Source: Pseudomonadota bacterium
Lineage (GTDB): Bacteria; Pseudomonadota; Alphaproteobacteria; Rhodobacterales; Rhodobacteraceae
DNA: 64,000 bases
Direction: 5' to 3'
Assembly (NCBI GenBank): GCA_020161655.1
Contig: JAIUPC010000007.1
Location: 367,285-431,284 of the forward strand
Below are positions 1-8,340 of this stretch, one piece after another (the stretch's first letter is position 1; each line of letters starts with the position of its first letter). A program made the position numbers and the translations under genes. Under the pieces are notes generated by a model that was not told the DNA's origin, made no database searches, and was given only the letters and a program-made list of their open reading frames with translations.

Positions 1-341
1 GCGCGCGAAGGCTGGTCGCAGCGGCCATAGCCGTCGCGCGGGCCTTCGGCGACGGTGCGGTATTCCTTGGCGTCCTCGTCATATACGGCGCAGAACATCG
101 CGCGTTCGCCGTCGCTGAGGCCCGGCAGCATATGGGCGATCACCACCTTGCCGGGGCAGGCCGGCCCCCGCGTCAGCCGCCGCTCGCGGAAGGAGGACCA
201 GATGTCGGCCTTGTCGTCATAGCGCAATGCCAAGTCGATGCCGTTCAGCCGCGCGGTGCAGTCACGCTCCTTCGCGCCGGCTTCCGAGGCAAGGCCAAGG
301 GCCACGGCAAGTAGAAGCGCTGCTGTCGAGATCGTTTGCAT
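1..341 (-). CDS. Secreted hypothetical protein, C-terminus beyond window
   Basis: The frame is open from an ATG at 341 to the window edge, so only the first 113 residues are seen. It begins MQTISTAALLLAVALG, a typical signal peptide with likely cleavage near ASEAGA, so the product is probably periplasmic. GGAGGGG sits just upstream; a second ATG directly before (344) would be too close to it. Four cysteines (DCTAR, PACPGK, MFCAVY, GRCDQ) could form two disulfides. I do not recognise the family. Confidence 0.65.
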   Translation of the reverse strand, partial: MQTISTAALLLAVALGLASEAGAKERDCTARLNGIDLALRYDDKADIWSSFRERRLTRGPACPGKVVIAHMLPGLSDGERAMFCAVYDEDAKEYRTVAEGPRDGYGRCDQPSR

Positions 342-423
342 CATCCCCTCCGGTCGCGGGCCACCCTGCCGATTATCCGCGCCCGGCGCCCCTCCGCAAG
401 CCGGGTGGCGGGCTTCCGCCGGG

Positions 424-897
424 TCAGGTCTGGCGCCAGACCTCACGCTCGAAGTCGTCGAGTTCGGCCTCCACCTCGCCCGCACGCTGCGCCGCCTCCT
501 CGCCGAGCGCCTCCACCGCATCGGCATAGGCCGCGCCCCAGCCGGGCTTGCCGCCATCATGGAAGTGGCGGCCATCGCGGTAGTAGTCCGTCGTCTCCGC
601 CCCGCCGATGACCCCGGCGAGCCGACCGTGCATCCAGACCCTCAGCACCTCGTTGATGCGCGGGCCGTAGCCTTCGCCCATCGAGCGGAAGAAGCGGAGC
701 ACGTCCTCCTCAAGCCGGATGGTGACACGGCGCGTCTTGCCGCGACTGCGGGTCTTGGCGATCTCATGCCAGGCGGTCGGCACCTTGTTGGTCGGGTGGA
801 TGGCATTGTGCAGGTCATGCTCCAGCCGCCGCATCGCGTCGGCCATGTAGTGATAATGCGGGCGCTGGGTCTTGGTCAGTTTCTGAAGGTCGGCCAT
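424..897 (-). CDS. BrnA-type antitoxin family protein, orphan
   Basis: A 157-residue protein. The central segment, about residues 55-90, reads RRVTIRLEEDVLRFFRSMG followed by GYGPRINEVLRVWM. This is the ribbon-helix-helix signature of the BrnA antitoxin family (ITIRLDxDVLxxFR...GYxxRINxVLRxYM). BrnA normally neutralises the ribonuclease BrnT and represses the brnTA promoter. No BrnT-like ORF lies on either side, and the protein is longer than classical BrnA (about 90-100 residues), with an extra acidic helical tail (EALGEEAAQRAGEVEAELDD). It is either a solitary DNA-binding regulator or an antitoxin acting in trans. The family call is firm; the function is inferred. Confidence 0.75.
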   Translation of the reverse strand: MADLQKLTKTQRPHYHYMADAMRRLEHDLHNAIHPTNKVPTAWHEIAKTRSRGKTRRVTIRLEEDVLRFFRSMGEGYGPRINEVLRVWMHGRLAGVIGGAETTDYYRDGRHFHDGGKPGWGAAYADAVEALGEEAAQRAGEVEAELDDFEREVWRQT

Positions 898-1040
898 CTC
901 GGTCTCCGGTCGCGTGGCGCCCCCATAAGGCGCCCACCGGGGTTAAGAAGGGCTGAGGCCGGCGTCTGCACGGGGGGTGTACGGGGGGGTGTACGCCCGG
1001 TGCGGGGGGTCTTTCCCCCCGGGCACCGGGCGCTTCCCCG

Positions 1041-1262
1041 TCATCGCATCAGCCGCCAGTCGCGGGGGTCCGCGACCGGTGGCAGGCCGATGTCCCGGCG
1101 CAGATGCGAAGAGAGGTCGCTTGCCTCCATCCGCAAGGGCGCGCGCCGGATGACCGCCCGAAGGGCAGCCCAAAGCACGTCGCGGCGGCCGAAATCCGCG
1201 ACCAGCCGGTCGATCTCGGGACGCAAGAGCGCACCGCGAGGGGGTGTCAAAGCCTTGATCAT
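1041..1262 (-). CDS. Small hypothetical protein (73 aa)
   Basis: A basic 73-residue protein starting MIKALTPPRGALLRPEIDRLVADFGRR in two parts (PPRGALLRPEI then DRLVADFGRRDVLWAALR), ending in RDWRLMR. Codon use fits the neighbours, and the pattern of charged helices followed by a DLSSHLRRDIGLPP segment resembles the short DUF1127-like or regulatory proteins of Rhodobacterales. No catalytic motif is seen. Same strand as the BrnA-like gene downstream. Function unknown. Confidence 0.5.
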   Translation of the reverse strand: MIKALTPPRGALLRPEIDRLVADFGRRDVLWAALRAVIRRAPLRMEASDLSSHLRRDIGLPPVADPRDWRLMR

Positions 1263-1592
1263 GATGGTGTCAACCGGCGGGGATCACCCGTCCTGCTCCT
1301 CTGGAATGATGGAAACGGCGCGCGGCAAGGCCCGAAGGGCAGCCGTCAACGCATTGTCAATGTTGAGAAAGGTTGCGCAGCACCGGTATCAGGCGCGGCG
1401 CAGTCCCCAAGCCGTGGTCCGGCAGGCGGAATGATGGCCGCGCGTGGCGATGGCATGGATCGTCATTTCGGGCCTCCTTCCTTCTGGGGTTGCGAATGCC
1501 GGGGTGATAGGGCGAAACCCTTGAGTCGGCCAAGTCCGCATTGCCGGACTGCCGCAGTTTCAGCGGGATGTGGCCGACAGGACACGGAGGGC
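1263..1592. other. Gap between small ORFs, no firm gene
   Basis: About 330 bases between the 73-aa ORF and the CII-like regulator. Apart from the 25-codon ORF listed separately I see no gene, tRNA or clear terminator. Translation of the minus strand gives short protein-like stretches (for example LTAALRALPRAVSIIPEE) interrupted by stops, so decayed coding sequence is possible. Confidence 0.4.
1389..1466 (-). CDS. Possible 25-aa mini-ORF with strong ribosome binding site
   Basis: AGGAGG lies six bases before an ATG that opens 25 codons beginning MTIHAIATRGHH and ending at TGA. The Shine-Dalgarno is better than that of most genes here, which is the only real support. It is too short to test by composition. 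It could be a leader peptide for the downstream 73-aa gene, or chance. Confidence 0.3.
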   Translation of the reverse strand: MTIHAIATRGHHSACRTTAWGLRRA

Positions 1593-2141
1593 TCAGCGCG
1601 CCTCTTCCTCCAGATGCAGCTTCATTTCCAGAAGAACCCGTTGAATCGCAAGGGTTTCCTGCAAGAGCCGCTTGGATTCGTTGATGGTGATCCGGCCGTC
1701 CTGGATCGACTGGTTGTACTCGCCCATCAACTGCGCGAACCGCTGCGACAGGGCCACAACATCGGAATTGACCCCGCCGGCGCCGGAGTTCTTGCGGTCC
1801 TGATCATAGGACAGGGTGATGCCCCTGAGGTCCGCCAGCGCCGCCGTGACATGCGGAAACCGCGCCGCGGATTCGAGTGCCGCCACCACATCGACCGGCA
1901 TGAAGCGGTCGGCATGTTCGGGGTCGTCGGAATAGTATCGGCCAAGCGTCGCCTTCGACTTGCCGCAGAGCTGCGCCGCCGCCTCGATCCCGACATCCTT
2001 GACCAGGGCCTCGGTGTGCTTCCTGAGATAACCCGCCGCCGCCTTCTGCATTGCATCGCGCCCCGTATGTCCCGCGGCGCATGGGCGCGCTGGGAAAACT
2101 GCTTCCAACTTCCCATTAGTTCGCGGCGGCGGTTTTGTCAT
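1593..2141 (-). CDS. Phage CII-like regulatory protein
   Basis: About 182 residues from the ATG at 2141. Residues 35-95 (AGYLRKHTEALVKDVGIEAA, then AQLCGKSKATLGRYYSD) look like the helix-turn-helix region of the phage regulatory protein CII / CP76 family, followed by a segment giving the family's FMPVDVVAALE run. The C-terminal third is a predicted coiled coil (FAQLMGEYNQSIQDGR, ESKRLLQETLAIQRVLLEM). Upstream in-frame codons to 2342 are GC-rich and repeat-like, so I reject the longer start; a shorter start at 2051 (MQKAAAGYL) is possible. No other phage genes are adjacent. Confidence 0.6.
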   Translation of the reverse strand: MTKPPPRTNGKLEAVFPARPCAAGHTGRDAMQKAAAGYLRKHTEALVKDVGIEAAAQLCGKSKATLGRYYSDDPEHADRFMPVDVVAALESAARFPHVTAALADLRGITLSYDQDRKNSGAGGVNSDVVALSQRFAQLMGEYNQSIQDGRITINESKRLLQETLAIQRVLLEMKLHLEEEAR

Positions 2142-2389
2142 TTGTAATCCGTCCCATGGGTTCGGGATATTATGAGTGACCGGTATCCTGAACCGGTGAG
2201 GGTGGGGTTGCCGCGCCATTGCTGCACGGGACGGCAGGGCCGGTTCGCCCGGCATCGGCGCGGCGCCCGTTCCGGACGGGCGCCCGCGAGTGCGGGGGCG
2301 AAGCGAACAACAGGCCAGCTCACGGGAACACGGCGACCCCACCCGGTTTTATCCTTGCAGGGCGCGTCCGAAGCGCTATTTCGGGGCGC

Positions 2390-2989
2390 ATGGCAAAGCT
2401 CTACTTCCACTTCTCGACCATGAACGCCGGCAAGTCGACGCTGCTCCTGCAGGCGTCCCACAACTACCGCGAGCGCGGCATGGCGACCTACCTCCTGACC
2501 GCCCGGCTCGATGACCGCGGCGGTCGGGGCCGCATCGCCAGCCGCATCGGCATCGGGGAGGAAGCGGACACCTACGATGCGGCCACCGACCTTTTCACCA
2601 TGATCCGGTCGCGCCTCGCTGTTGAGCCTCTGGCTTGCGTCTTTCTCGACGAGGCGCAGTTCCTGACACGGGAGCAGGTCTGGCAGCTTGCCCGCGCCGT
2701 CGACGATCTCGGTCTGCCGGTGATGTGCTACGGGCTCCGCGTCGATTTCAGGGGCGAGCTCTTCCCCGGCTCGGCAGCCATCCTTGCGCTTGCCGACGAA
2801 ATGCGCGAGGTGCGCACGATCTGCCACTGCGGCAAGAAGGCGACGATGGTGGTCAGGCGCGGGCCGGACGGAAAGGCGCTCCGTGAAGGCGCGCAGGTCC
2901 AGATCGGCGGCAACGAGACCTATGTCTCCCTCTGCCGCCGCCACTGGCGGGAAGAGATCGGCGACCGCGCCGCCCCCGACCAGACCTGA
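2390..2989 (+). CDS. tdk: Thymidine kinase (type II)
   Basis: Phosphorylates thymidine to dTMP with ATP in the salvage pathway (EC 2.7.1.21). The 199-residue product begins MAKLYFHFSTMNAGKST, the characteristic P-loop (STMNAGKST), with the Walker B/lasso region VFLDEAQFLT near residue 90 and the zinc-binding set CHCGKKA plus CRRHW in the C-terminal half. Length is normal for TK1-like bacterial enzymes (about 190-200). The frame is open further upstream but the upstream codons do not look like protein. Convergent with csaA. Confidence 0.95.
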   Translation: MAKLYFHFSTMNAGKSTLLLQASHNYRERGMATYLLTARLDDRGGRGRIASRIGIGEEADTYDAATDLFTMIRSRLAVEPLACVFLDEAQFLTREQVWQLARAVDDLGLPVMCYGLRVDFRGELFPGSAAILALADEMREVRTICHCGKKATMVVRRGPDGKALREGAQVQIGGNETYVSLCRRHWREEIGDRAAPDQT

Positions 2990-3242
2990 TCCAAAGGCGG
3001 CGCCTTGCGGCGCCATGTCCTTCTCTCGCGGCGCGCGCCAAAGGCGCGCTCCACTCGGGCTTCGCCTCCGGCGGGAGTATTTCGTGACAGTAAGTGAAGC
3101 AGCCCGCCCCGGATGCCGGAACGGGCTGCCACTTCCTGCCGCGGTCAACGGCTCTCCAGCCTGCACCGCAGATCCGAGACTGACCTGACAAGGTTAAGAA
3201 CCTCTTACCTTACATTCTGTCCTGCAATACTCCCCAGGGGGT

Positions 3243-3265
3243 CCGGGGGACGGGACGTCCCCCGG
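3243..3265. terminator. GC-rich hairpin between convergent tdk and csaA
   Basis: CCGGGGGAC and GTCCCCCGG form a perfect 9-bp stem around a 5-base loop. There is no T-tract. Two further palindromes lie in the same 307-base gap (GGCGCC-TTGC-GGCGCC near 3000-3016 and GCGCGCC-AAA-GGCGCGC near 3033-3049). As a group they probably stop transcription from both sides or represent a genome repeat. No gene is seen in the gap. Confidence 0.45.
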
Positions 3266-3296
3266 CGGGTCGCCTCCGACAAGGTCGGGGGCGAAA

Positions 3297-3632
3297 TCAG
3301 AAAAGCCGTCCGCCGAGAGGGACTTCGTGCCCGGGGCCGAGCAGCACCACCTCGCCGTCCGCATCCGGTACGCCAAGCGTCAGCACCTCGGATTTCATCG
3401 GGCCGATCTGGCGCGGCGGGAAGTTCACGACGGCGAGCACCTGGCGCCCGACCAGATCCTCCAGCGCATAGTGCTTCGTGATCTGGGCCGAGGATTTCTT
3501 CTCGCCGATCTCCGGGCCGAAATCGATCCATAGCCTGTAGGCGGGCTTTCTCGCCTCGGGGAAGGGTTCGGCGCGGGTGATGCGGCCGACGCGGATATCG
3601 ACCTTCAGGAAATCATCGAAGCTGATCGTCAT
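3297..3632 (-). CDS. csaA: tRNA-binding domain protein CsaA
   Basis: A 111-residue stand-alone OB-fold tRNA-binding domain of the CsaA/EMAP II type, proposed to have chaperone or protein-export roles. Diagnostic segments: FLKVDIRVGRI at residues 8-18, QITKHYALEDLVGRQVLAVV in the middle, and the PPRQIGPMKSEVLTLGV stretch. Length matches the family (about 110). The ATG overlaps the proC stop (ATGA), so the two are translationally coupled in one transcript. Confidence 0.93.
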   Translation of the reverse strand: MTISFDDFLKVDIRVGRITRAEPFPEARKPAYRLWIDFGPEIGEKKSSAQITKHYALEDLVGRQVLAVVNFPPRQIGPMKSEVLTLGVPDADGEVVLLGPGHEVPLGGRLF

Positions 3633-4441
3633 TTGCCAAGCTCCCTGCCCCGTTCCGCCGCCGCATGGACCGCTTCCTGCATCAGCGCAGGGAATCCACG
3701 CCTCTCATCCATCAGCACCTTCAGCGCCGCGGCGGTGGTGCCGCCGGGCGAGGTCACGTTGATGCGGAGCTGGTCCGGCCCTTCCTCCGCCTCTTCGGCA
3801 AGCGCGCCCGCCCCTGCCACGGTCGCCCGCGCGAGTTGCAGGGCGAGCGCCGGCGGCAGGCCCTCGGCGACGCCGGCGGCGGCAAGCGTCTCGATCAGAT
3901 GGAAGACGTAAGCCGGCCCGGAGCCAGAGACCGCCGTCACCGCATCCATCTGGTCCTCGCCGGTGAGCCGGACGACCTGACCTACCGCAGACAGAAGCGC
4001 CTCGGAGAGGGCAAGATGCGCCTCGCTGGCGCGGGCATTGCCGGTGATCGCGGTGATGCCGCGGCCAATGGCTGCGGGGGTGTTCGGCATGGCGCGGACG
4101 ATGGGGGTCGCGGCGCCAAGCGTGGTCTCATAGAAGGCAATCCGGGTTCCGGCGGCGATGGAGAGAAAGAGCGTATCGCCCCCGCCGAGCGTGCTGAGGC
4201 CCGGCAGCGCCTCGGCCATCATCTGCGGCTTGACGGCGACGAGGACGATGGCCGGATCGTCGGGAAGCGCCGCATTCAGATGGACGCCCTGCGCCTTCAG
4301 CCAGTCCGAGGGATAGGGCTCCCCTACCCAGACACTCCCTGCCGGAAGCCCGCCCTTGAGCCAGCCCGCCAGCATCGCCGAGCCCATCTTGCCGCAGCCG
4401 AGCAGTACAAGGCCCCGGTCGCGTACCGTCGTCATATCCAT
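3629..4441 (-). CDS. proC: Pyrroline-5-carboxylate reductase
   Basis: Last step of proline synthesis: NADPH-dependent reduction of 1-pyrroline-5-carboxylate (EC 1.5.1.2). The 270-residue protein has the N-terminal Rossmann motif LVLLGCGKMGSAMLAGW and the family signature around VSGSGPAYVFHLIE and VTSPGGTTAAAL. The start is the ATG at 4441, six bases after GGAGG; an in-frame GTG lies one codon upstream. The YbjN gene lies 67 bases upstream on the same strand and may share its promoter. Confidence 0.96.
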   Translation of the reverse strand: MDMTTVRDRGLVLLGCGKMGSAMLAGWLKGGLPAGSVWVGEPYPSDWLKAQGVHLNAALPDDPAIVLVAVKPQMMAEALPGLSTLGGGDTLFLSIAAGTRIAFYETTLGAATPIVRAMPNTPAAIGRGITAITGNARASEAHLALSEALLSAVGQVVRLTGEDQMDAVTAVSGSGPAYVFHLIETLAAAGVAEGLPPALALQLARATVAGAGALAEEAEEGPDQLRINVTSPGGTTAAALKVLMDERRGFPALMQEAVHAAAERGRELGK

Positions 4442-4508
4442 CACGCACCTCCAGTTGCGGGGAAGATGCGCGATCCTTTCGGGAAGGGAAAGCCCCCGGA
4501 GGGCAGCG

Positions 4509-5012
4509 TCAGGCGCGGCCGAAAGCGCGGCCCATCGCCATGTCCATCGCCTTTTCGGGGGTGTCGTCGCCCCAGCAGACCAGCTGGAAGGCCGGGTAGA
4601 AGCGTTCGGCCGATGTCACCGCTTCGGAGATCATGCGGTCGATCTGCTCGGCCCCGGCGATCTGGCCGCCGGCAAGCGACAGGCCATAGCGCCAGACCAT
4701 CAGCCGCTGCTCGCGCCAGAAGGTGAAGGCGCCGCACCAGACCAAGTCATTGGTCCGGTTGATCGTGTCGTAGAGCGCCGGGATGCGTTCCTCCGGCGGG
4801 TCCATCTCGAAGGTGCAGATGAGGCGCAGCGTCTCGTCGTAGCCAGACCAGGCGAGCGTGATCGAATAGGTGCGCCACTGGCCCTCGACCGCCATGGCGA
4901 TCTGGTCGTCGGTGACGCGGTCGAAATCCCATTCGTGATGCGCGGCCAGCGTCTCGACGATGTCGATCGGATGCAGCTCGTCAGTATCGAGGTAGTTCTC
5001 GGAAGCAGACAT
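4509..5012 (-). CDS. YbjN domain-containing protein
   Basis: A 167-residue acidic cytosolic protein starting MSASENYLDTDELHPIDIVE after an AGAGAGG ribosome binding site. The YbjN / type III secretion chaperone-like fold is indicated by the AMAVEGQWRTYSITLAWS core and the FTFWREQRLMVWRYGLSLAG stretch. Members are small putative chaperone-like proteins; in Rhodobacterales the gene commonly sits directly upstream of proC, as here. The biochemical role is unknown. Confidence 0.85.
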   Translation of the reverse strand: MSASENYLDTDELHPIDIVETLAAHHEWDFDRVTDDQIAMAVEGQWRTYSITLAWSGYDETLRLICTFEMDPPEERIPALYDTINRTNDLVWCGAFTFWREQRLMVWRYGLSLAGGQIAGAEQIDRMISEAVTSAERFYPAFQLVCWGDDTPEKAMDMAMGRAFGRA

Positions 5013-5257
5013 GCCCGGCCTCTCTTGTCTTGCCCGCTGAGGTTTAAGGACCACTAGGGACAGGTGTGATCGCAAGGAGCGGCGTTTGCCCGCCACCGTC
5101 CTTACAAGATATGGTGGCAGGCATTGGCCCGGCCTGTAAAGCAGTATTTTGTGGATAAGCCGGGGGCCGGGCACAAAAGGCACCGGCTTGGTTTCTTGAC
5201 GCTCCGGCGCCCATGTGTCCAACTTGGCAGGTCGGTGGCGGGCGCGGGAGGACCCTG

Positions 5258-6712
5258 ATGAACGGCAAGGCAATCTGGTTTCCGGGCGACGAGAACCTGA
5301 TCGGCGGGCGCTGGCAGGCTTCGCTCTCGGGGGCAAGCCTTGCGGTCCTGAATCCCTCGGACGGGTCCGGGCTTTGCGCCATCGCCCGGTCCGGGGCGGA
5401 GGATGTGGATCAGGCGGTCACCGCCGCAAGGGCCGCCCGCGACGGCGACTGGGGCCGGTTGACGGCGGCGGAGCGGGGGCGGCTTCTCATGCGGCTCGGG
5501 CAGCTCGTCCTCGACCGGGCCGAGGATCTCGCCCGGTTGGAGGCGCTGGATGTCGGCAAGCCGCTGACGCAGGCGCGCGCCGATGCGCTCGCCCTCGCCC
5601 GCTACATGGAGTTCTACGGCGGCGCCGCCGACAAGCTGATGGGCGAGACGATCCCCTATCTCGATGGCTACACGGTTTACACTTTACGTGAGCCGCATGG
5701 CGTAACCGGCCATATCATCCCGTGGAACTACCCGATGCAGATCCTTGGCCGGTCGGTCGGAGCCGCACTTGCCGCGGGAAATGCCTGCCTGGTCAAACCC
5801 GCCGAGGATGCCTGCCTGACCGCGCTCGCGCTTGGTCGGCTTGCCGGAGAGGCGGGGTTTCCGCCGGGTGCCATCAACATCGTCACCGGCCTCGGGGCCG
5901 AGGCGGGGGCGGCGCTCGCCAGCCATCCCGGCGTCAACCACCTGTCCTTCACCGGCTCCGTGCCGGTCGGGCGCATGGTGCAGGAGGCCGGGGCGAAGAA
6001 CATCGTCCCGGTGACGCTGGAACTTGGCGGCAAGTCGCCGCAGATCGTCTTCGCCGATGCCGATCTCGACCGGGCCTTGCCGTTCCTTGTGGGCGCCGGC
6101 ATCCAGAACGCCGGGCAGACCTGTTCCGCCGGCTCACGCATTCTTGTGGAGCGGTCGCGCTACGGCGAGGTGGTGGAGCGGATGGCGGCACGTATCGCGG
6201 GCCTGACGGCGGGGCCGGCGCTTGCCGATCACGACCTCGGCCCGGTCATCTCGGCCCGGCAGAAGGCGCGGATCGAGGCGATGCTGGATCAGGCCGGCGG
6301 GCTTTCCTTCGCCGCCGAGGGCCGCATTGCCGGGGACGCCTCCGATGGCGGCTTCTATCTGACGCCGCGGCTTTATGCCGACGCCCGGCCCGATCATCCC
6401 CTGGCGCAGCAGGAAATCTTCGGCCCGGTGCTGGTGGCGATCCCCTTCGACAGCGAGGAAGATGCGGTGGCCATCGCCAACGGCACCGACTACGGCCTTG
6501 TCGCCGGGGTCTGGACGCAAGAGTTCGGCCGCGCGATGCGGATGGCGCGGAAGGTCCGCGCCGGGCAGGTCTTTCTCAACAACTACGGCGCGGGCGGCGG
6601 CGTGGAACTCCCCTTCGGCGGCACCGGCAAATCTGGCCACGGGCGCGAGAAGGGCTTCGAGGCGCTATACGGCTTCACAACGGTCAAGACCGTGGCGGCC
6701 TGGCACGGATAG
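5258..6712 (+). CDS. Aldehyde dehydrogenase family protein
   Basis: NAD(P)-dependent oxidation of an aldehyde to the acid. The 484-residue protein has the general-base signature LELGGKSPQIVF at about residue 252 and the catalytic cysteine in NAGQTCSAGSRILV at about 288, plus EIFGPVLVAIPF and the C-terminal PFGGTGKSGHGREKG. Overall it resembles the betaine/aminobutyraldehyde dehydrogenase group, but substrate cannot be read from sequence. The ATG at 5258 follows GGGAGGA. No obvious pathway partners adjoin it. Confidence 0.9.
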   Translation: MNGKAIWFPGDENLIGGRWQASLSGASLAVLNPSDGSGLCAIARSGAEDVDQAVTAARAARDGDWGRLTAAERGRLLMRLGQLVLDRAEDLARLEALDVGKPLTQARADALALARYMEFYGGAADKLMGETIPYLDGYTVYTLREPHGVTGHIIPWNYPMQILGRSVGAALAAGNACLVKPAEDACLTALALGRLAGEAGFPPGAINIVTGLGAEAGAALASHPGVNHLSFTGSVPVGRMVQEAGAKNIVPVTLELGGKSPQIVFADADLDRALPFLVGAGIQNAGQTCSAGSRILVERSRYGEVVERMAARIAGLTAGPALADHDLGPVISARQKARIEAMLDQAGGLSFAAEGRIAGDASDGGFYLTPRLYADARPDHPLAQQEIFGPVLVAIPFDSEEDAVAIANGTDYGLVAGVWTQEFGRAMRMARKVRAGQVFLNNYGAGGGVELPFGGTGKSGHGREKGFEALYGFTTVKTVAAWHG

Positions 6713-6714
6713 GC

Positions 6715-7078
6715 GTCAGCCCGCCGATCACGAGCCCGAGCGGATCGGCGTGGATGTTCCGCCCTGTCGTCGGGGCGTAATCGCGCATCCTGTTCCGGCA
6801 AAGGCTCGACTGCGCCTGGAACCACTGGCCGGGGAGTGAGGCGCGCCCGGAAAACTCTCCGGTGGAGAGTTTTCAGCGCCGAACGGGCGGAGCCCAAGGG
6901 CGATGCCGCCGGTGGCGACGTGGACGCCGCCGCAGGGCAGGTACGACGCCTCCCAGAACTTCACGCCGAGATTGTTGGTCGCGAAGACCGGCCGGCCGAT
7001 ATGGTCGGTGCGGATGAAGAAGATCTGCCCGCCCTCGACCACCGCAACGGCCCCGATCAGCGCTCCGGCGCCGTCAGG
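6715..7078 (-). pseudogene. RHS/YD-repeat protein C-terminal core remnant
   Basis: Read on the minus strand, 7075-6900 encodes GQIFFIRTDHIGRPVFATN followed by KFWEASYLPCGGVHVATGG. After a shift of frame, 6836-6717 encodes PGQWFQAQSSLCRNRMRDY and then APTTGRNIHADPLGLVIGG. These are successive pieces of the conserved RHS core (normally TDHLGRPVFATN ... PGQWFQAESGL ... RDYDPTTGRYLQADPLGL). There is no start codon, the frame is broken, and a palindrome (6851-6873) sits at the break. It is a dead fragment squeezed between the aldehyde dehydrogenase and ubiK. Confidence 0.85.
6851..6873. repeat. Perfect 10-bp palindrome, terminator-like
   Basis: AAAACTCTCC and GGAGAGTTTT pair perfectly across a 3-base loop (GGT), flanked by A and T runs so that it would work as an intrinsic terminator in either direction. 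It lies 139 bases after the aldehyde dehydrogenase stop and exactly where the RHS remnant loses frame, which suggests insertion of a small palindromic repeat. Confidence 0.7.
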
Positions 7079-7333
7079 TCAGCCCGCCGAAACCTTCGAC
7101 TTCTCCAAGGCCTCGATCCGCGCCTTCAGCGCCTCGTTCTCCTCGCGGGCCTTCTGGGCCATGGCGCGGACGGCGTCGAATTCCTCGCGCGTGACGAAAT
7201 CGCGGTCGGCGAGCCAGCGGTCCATCCAGCCCTTCATCGCGGTTTCCGCCTCGGTCCGCGCGCCCTGGGCCACGCCCATCGCATTCGTCATCAGCTTCGA
7301 CATGTCATCGAAGAACCTGTTCGGTCCGGTCAT
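7079..7333 (-). CDS. ubiK: Ubiquinone biosynthesis accessory factor UbiK
   Basis: An 84-residue protein of the BMFP/UbiK (YqiC) family: an amphipathic N-terminal helix (NRFFDDMSKLMTNAMGVAQG) followed by a trimeric coiled coil (REEFDAVRAMAQKAREENEA, then LKARIEALE). UbiK assists aerobic ubiquinone synthesis together with UbiJ in enterobacteria; that role is inferred from homology. The start at MTGPNRFF follows GGGGGGTGCCAG. The ORF could be extended upstream but the extension overlaps the promoter region of divergent lgt. Confidence 0.85.
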   Translation of the reverse strand: MTGPNRFFDDMSKLMTNAMGVAQGARTEAETAMKGWMDRWLADRDFVTREEFDAVRAMAQKAREENEALKARIEALEKSKVSAG

Positions 7334-7464
7334 CTGGCACCCCCCTTCGGGCATATCGGCGGGCCTGTCGGCCATCCTCGCCAATATGTGCATCGGCACC
7401 GGAAAGCTCAAGGTTGACTTCGTCGCAGGGAGAGGGTCTGAGAGGTCCGCCAAGGAGACGCCCG

Positions 7465-8340
7465 ATGCTTGCCGCGATACGCTTTCCCGACATCTCTAAC
7501 GCGATTACCATTCCGATCTTCGGCTGGGACCTGGAGCTCAGATGGTATGCGCTGGCCTATATCGCCGGCCTCATCATCGGCTGGCGGATCATCGTCGGGC
7601 TGATGAAGCGCCCGGACCTCTGGCCCGGCGGCGTCGCGCCGATGGAGCCGAAGAAGGTCGAGGATCTTCTGACGGCGATCATCCTCGGCGTCGTCCTTGG
7701 CGGCAGGCTCGGCTATACACTCTTCTACCAGACCGGCTACTATCTTTCCAATCCCCTTGAAATCCTGAAGGTCTGGGAAGGCGGCATGTCCTTCCACGGC
7801 GGCTTTCTTGGCGTCGTCGTGGCGGGTCTCTGGTTCTGCCGGCGCCATGGTGTTCCGGCCATGCAATTGTCCGACGCCATGGCGCTGGTGGCGCCGGTGG
7901 GGCTTTTCCTTGGCCGGGTCGCGAATTTCGTGAATGCCGAGCTTTGGGGGCGGCCGACCACCCTCCCTTGGGGCGTGATCTTCCCCGGCGAGGCCGCACA
8001 GGACTGCGCCGGGATCGAACCGGGCCTGTGCGCGCGCCATCCGAGCCAGCTCTACGAGGCGGGGCTTGAGGGGCTGATCCTCGGACTGGTGCTCTTCCTT
8101 CTCCTGAAAGGTGGCGCGCTTCGTCGCCCCGGCCTCATGACCGGCGTCTTCCTTCTCGGCTACGGCCTGTCGCGGTTCTTCGTCGAGATTTTCCGTCAGG
8201 CCGATGCGCAGTTCATCACCTTGGACAATCCGCTCGGCCATGTCCTGCAATTCGGCAGCTTCGGCCTGTCGATGGGCCAGATCCTGTCACTGCCGATGAT
8301 CCTCGCCGGGATATGGTTCATCCGCAGGGCAAGGGCATGA
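7465..8340 (+). CDS. lgt: Prolipoprotein diacylglyceryl transferase
   Basis: Inner-membrane enzyme that transfers diacylglycerol from phosphatidylglycerol to the lipobox cysteine of prolipoproteins. The 291-residue protein has about seven hydrophobic segments, the HGGFLG motif (MSFHGGFLGVVVAG), the Lgt signature GRVANFVNAELWGRPT and RHPSQLYEA. AAGGAGA precedes the ATG. First gene of a three-gene operon with ATGA overlaps to the next two genes. Confidence 0.97.
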   Translation: MLAAIRFPDISNAITIPIFGWDLELRWYALAYIAGLIIGWRIIVGLMKRPDLWPGGVAPMEPKKVEDLLTAIILGVVLGGRLGYTLFYQTGYYLSNPLEILKVWEGGMSFHGGFLGVVVAGLWFCRRHGVPAMQLSDAMALVAPVGLFLGRVANFVNAELWGRPTTLPWGVIFPGEAAQDCAGIEPGLCARHPSQLYEAGLEGLILGLVLFLLLKGGALRRPGLMTGVFLLGYGLSRFFVEIFRQADAQFITLDNPLGHVLQFGSFGLSMGQILSLPMILAGIWFIRRARA

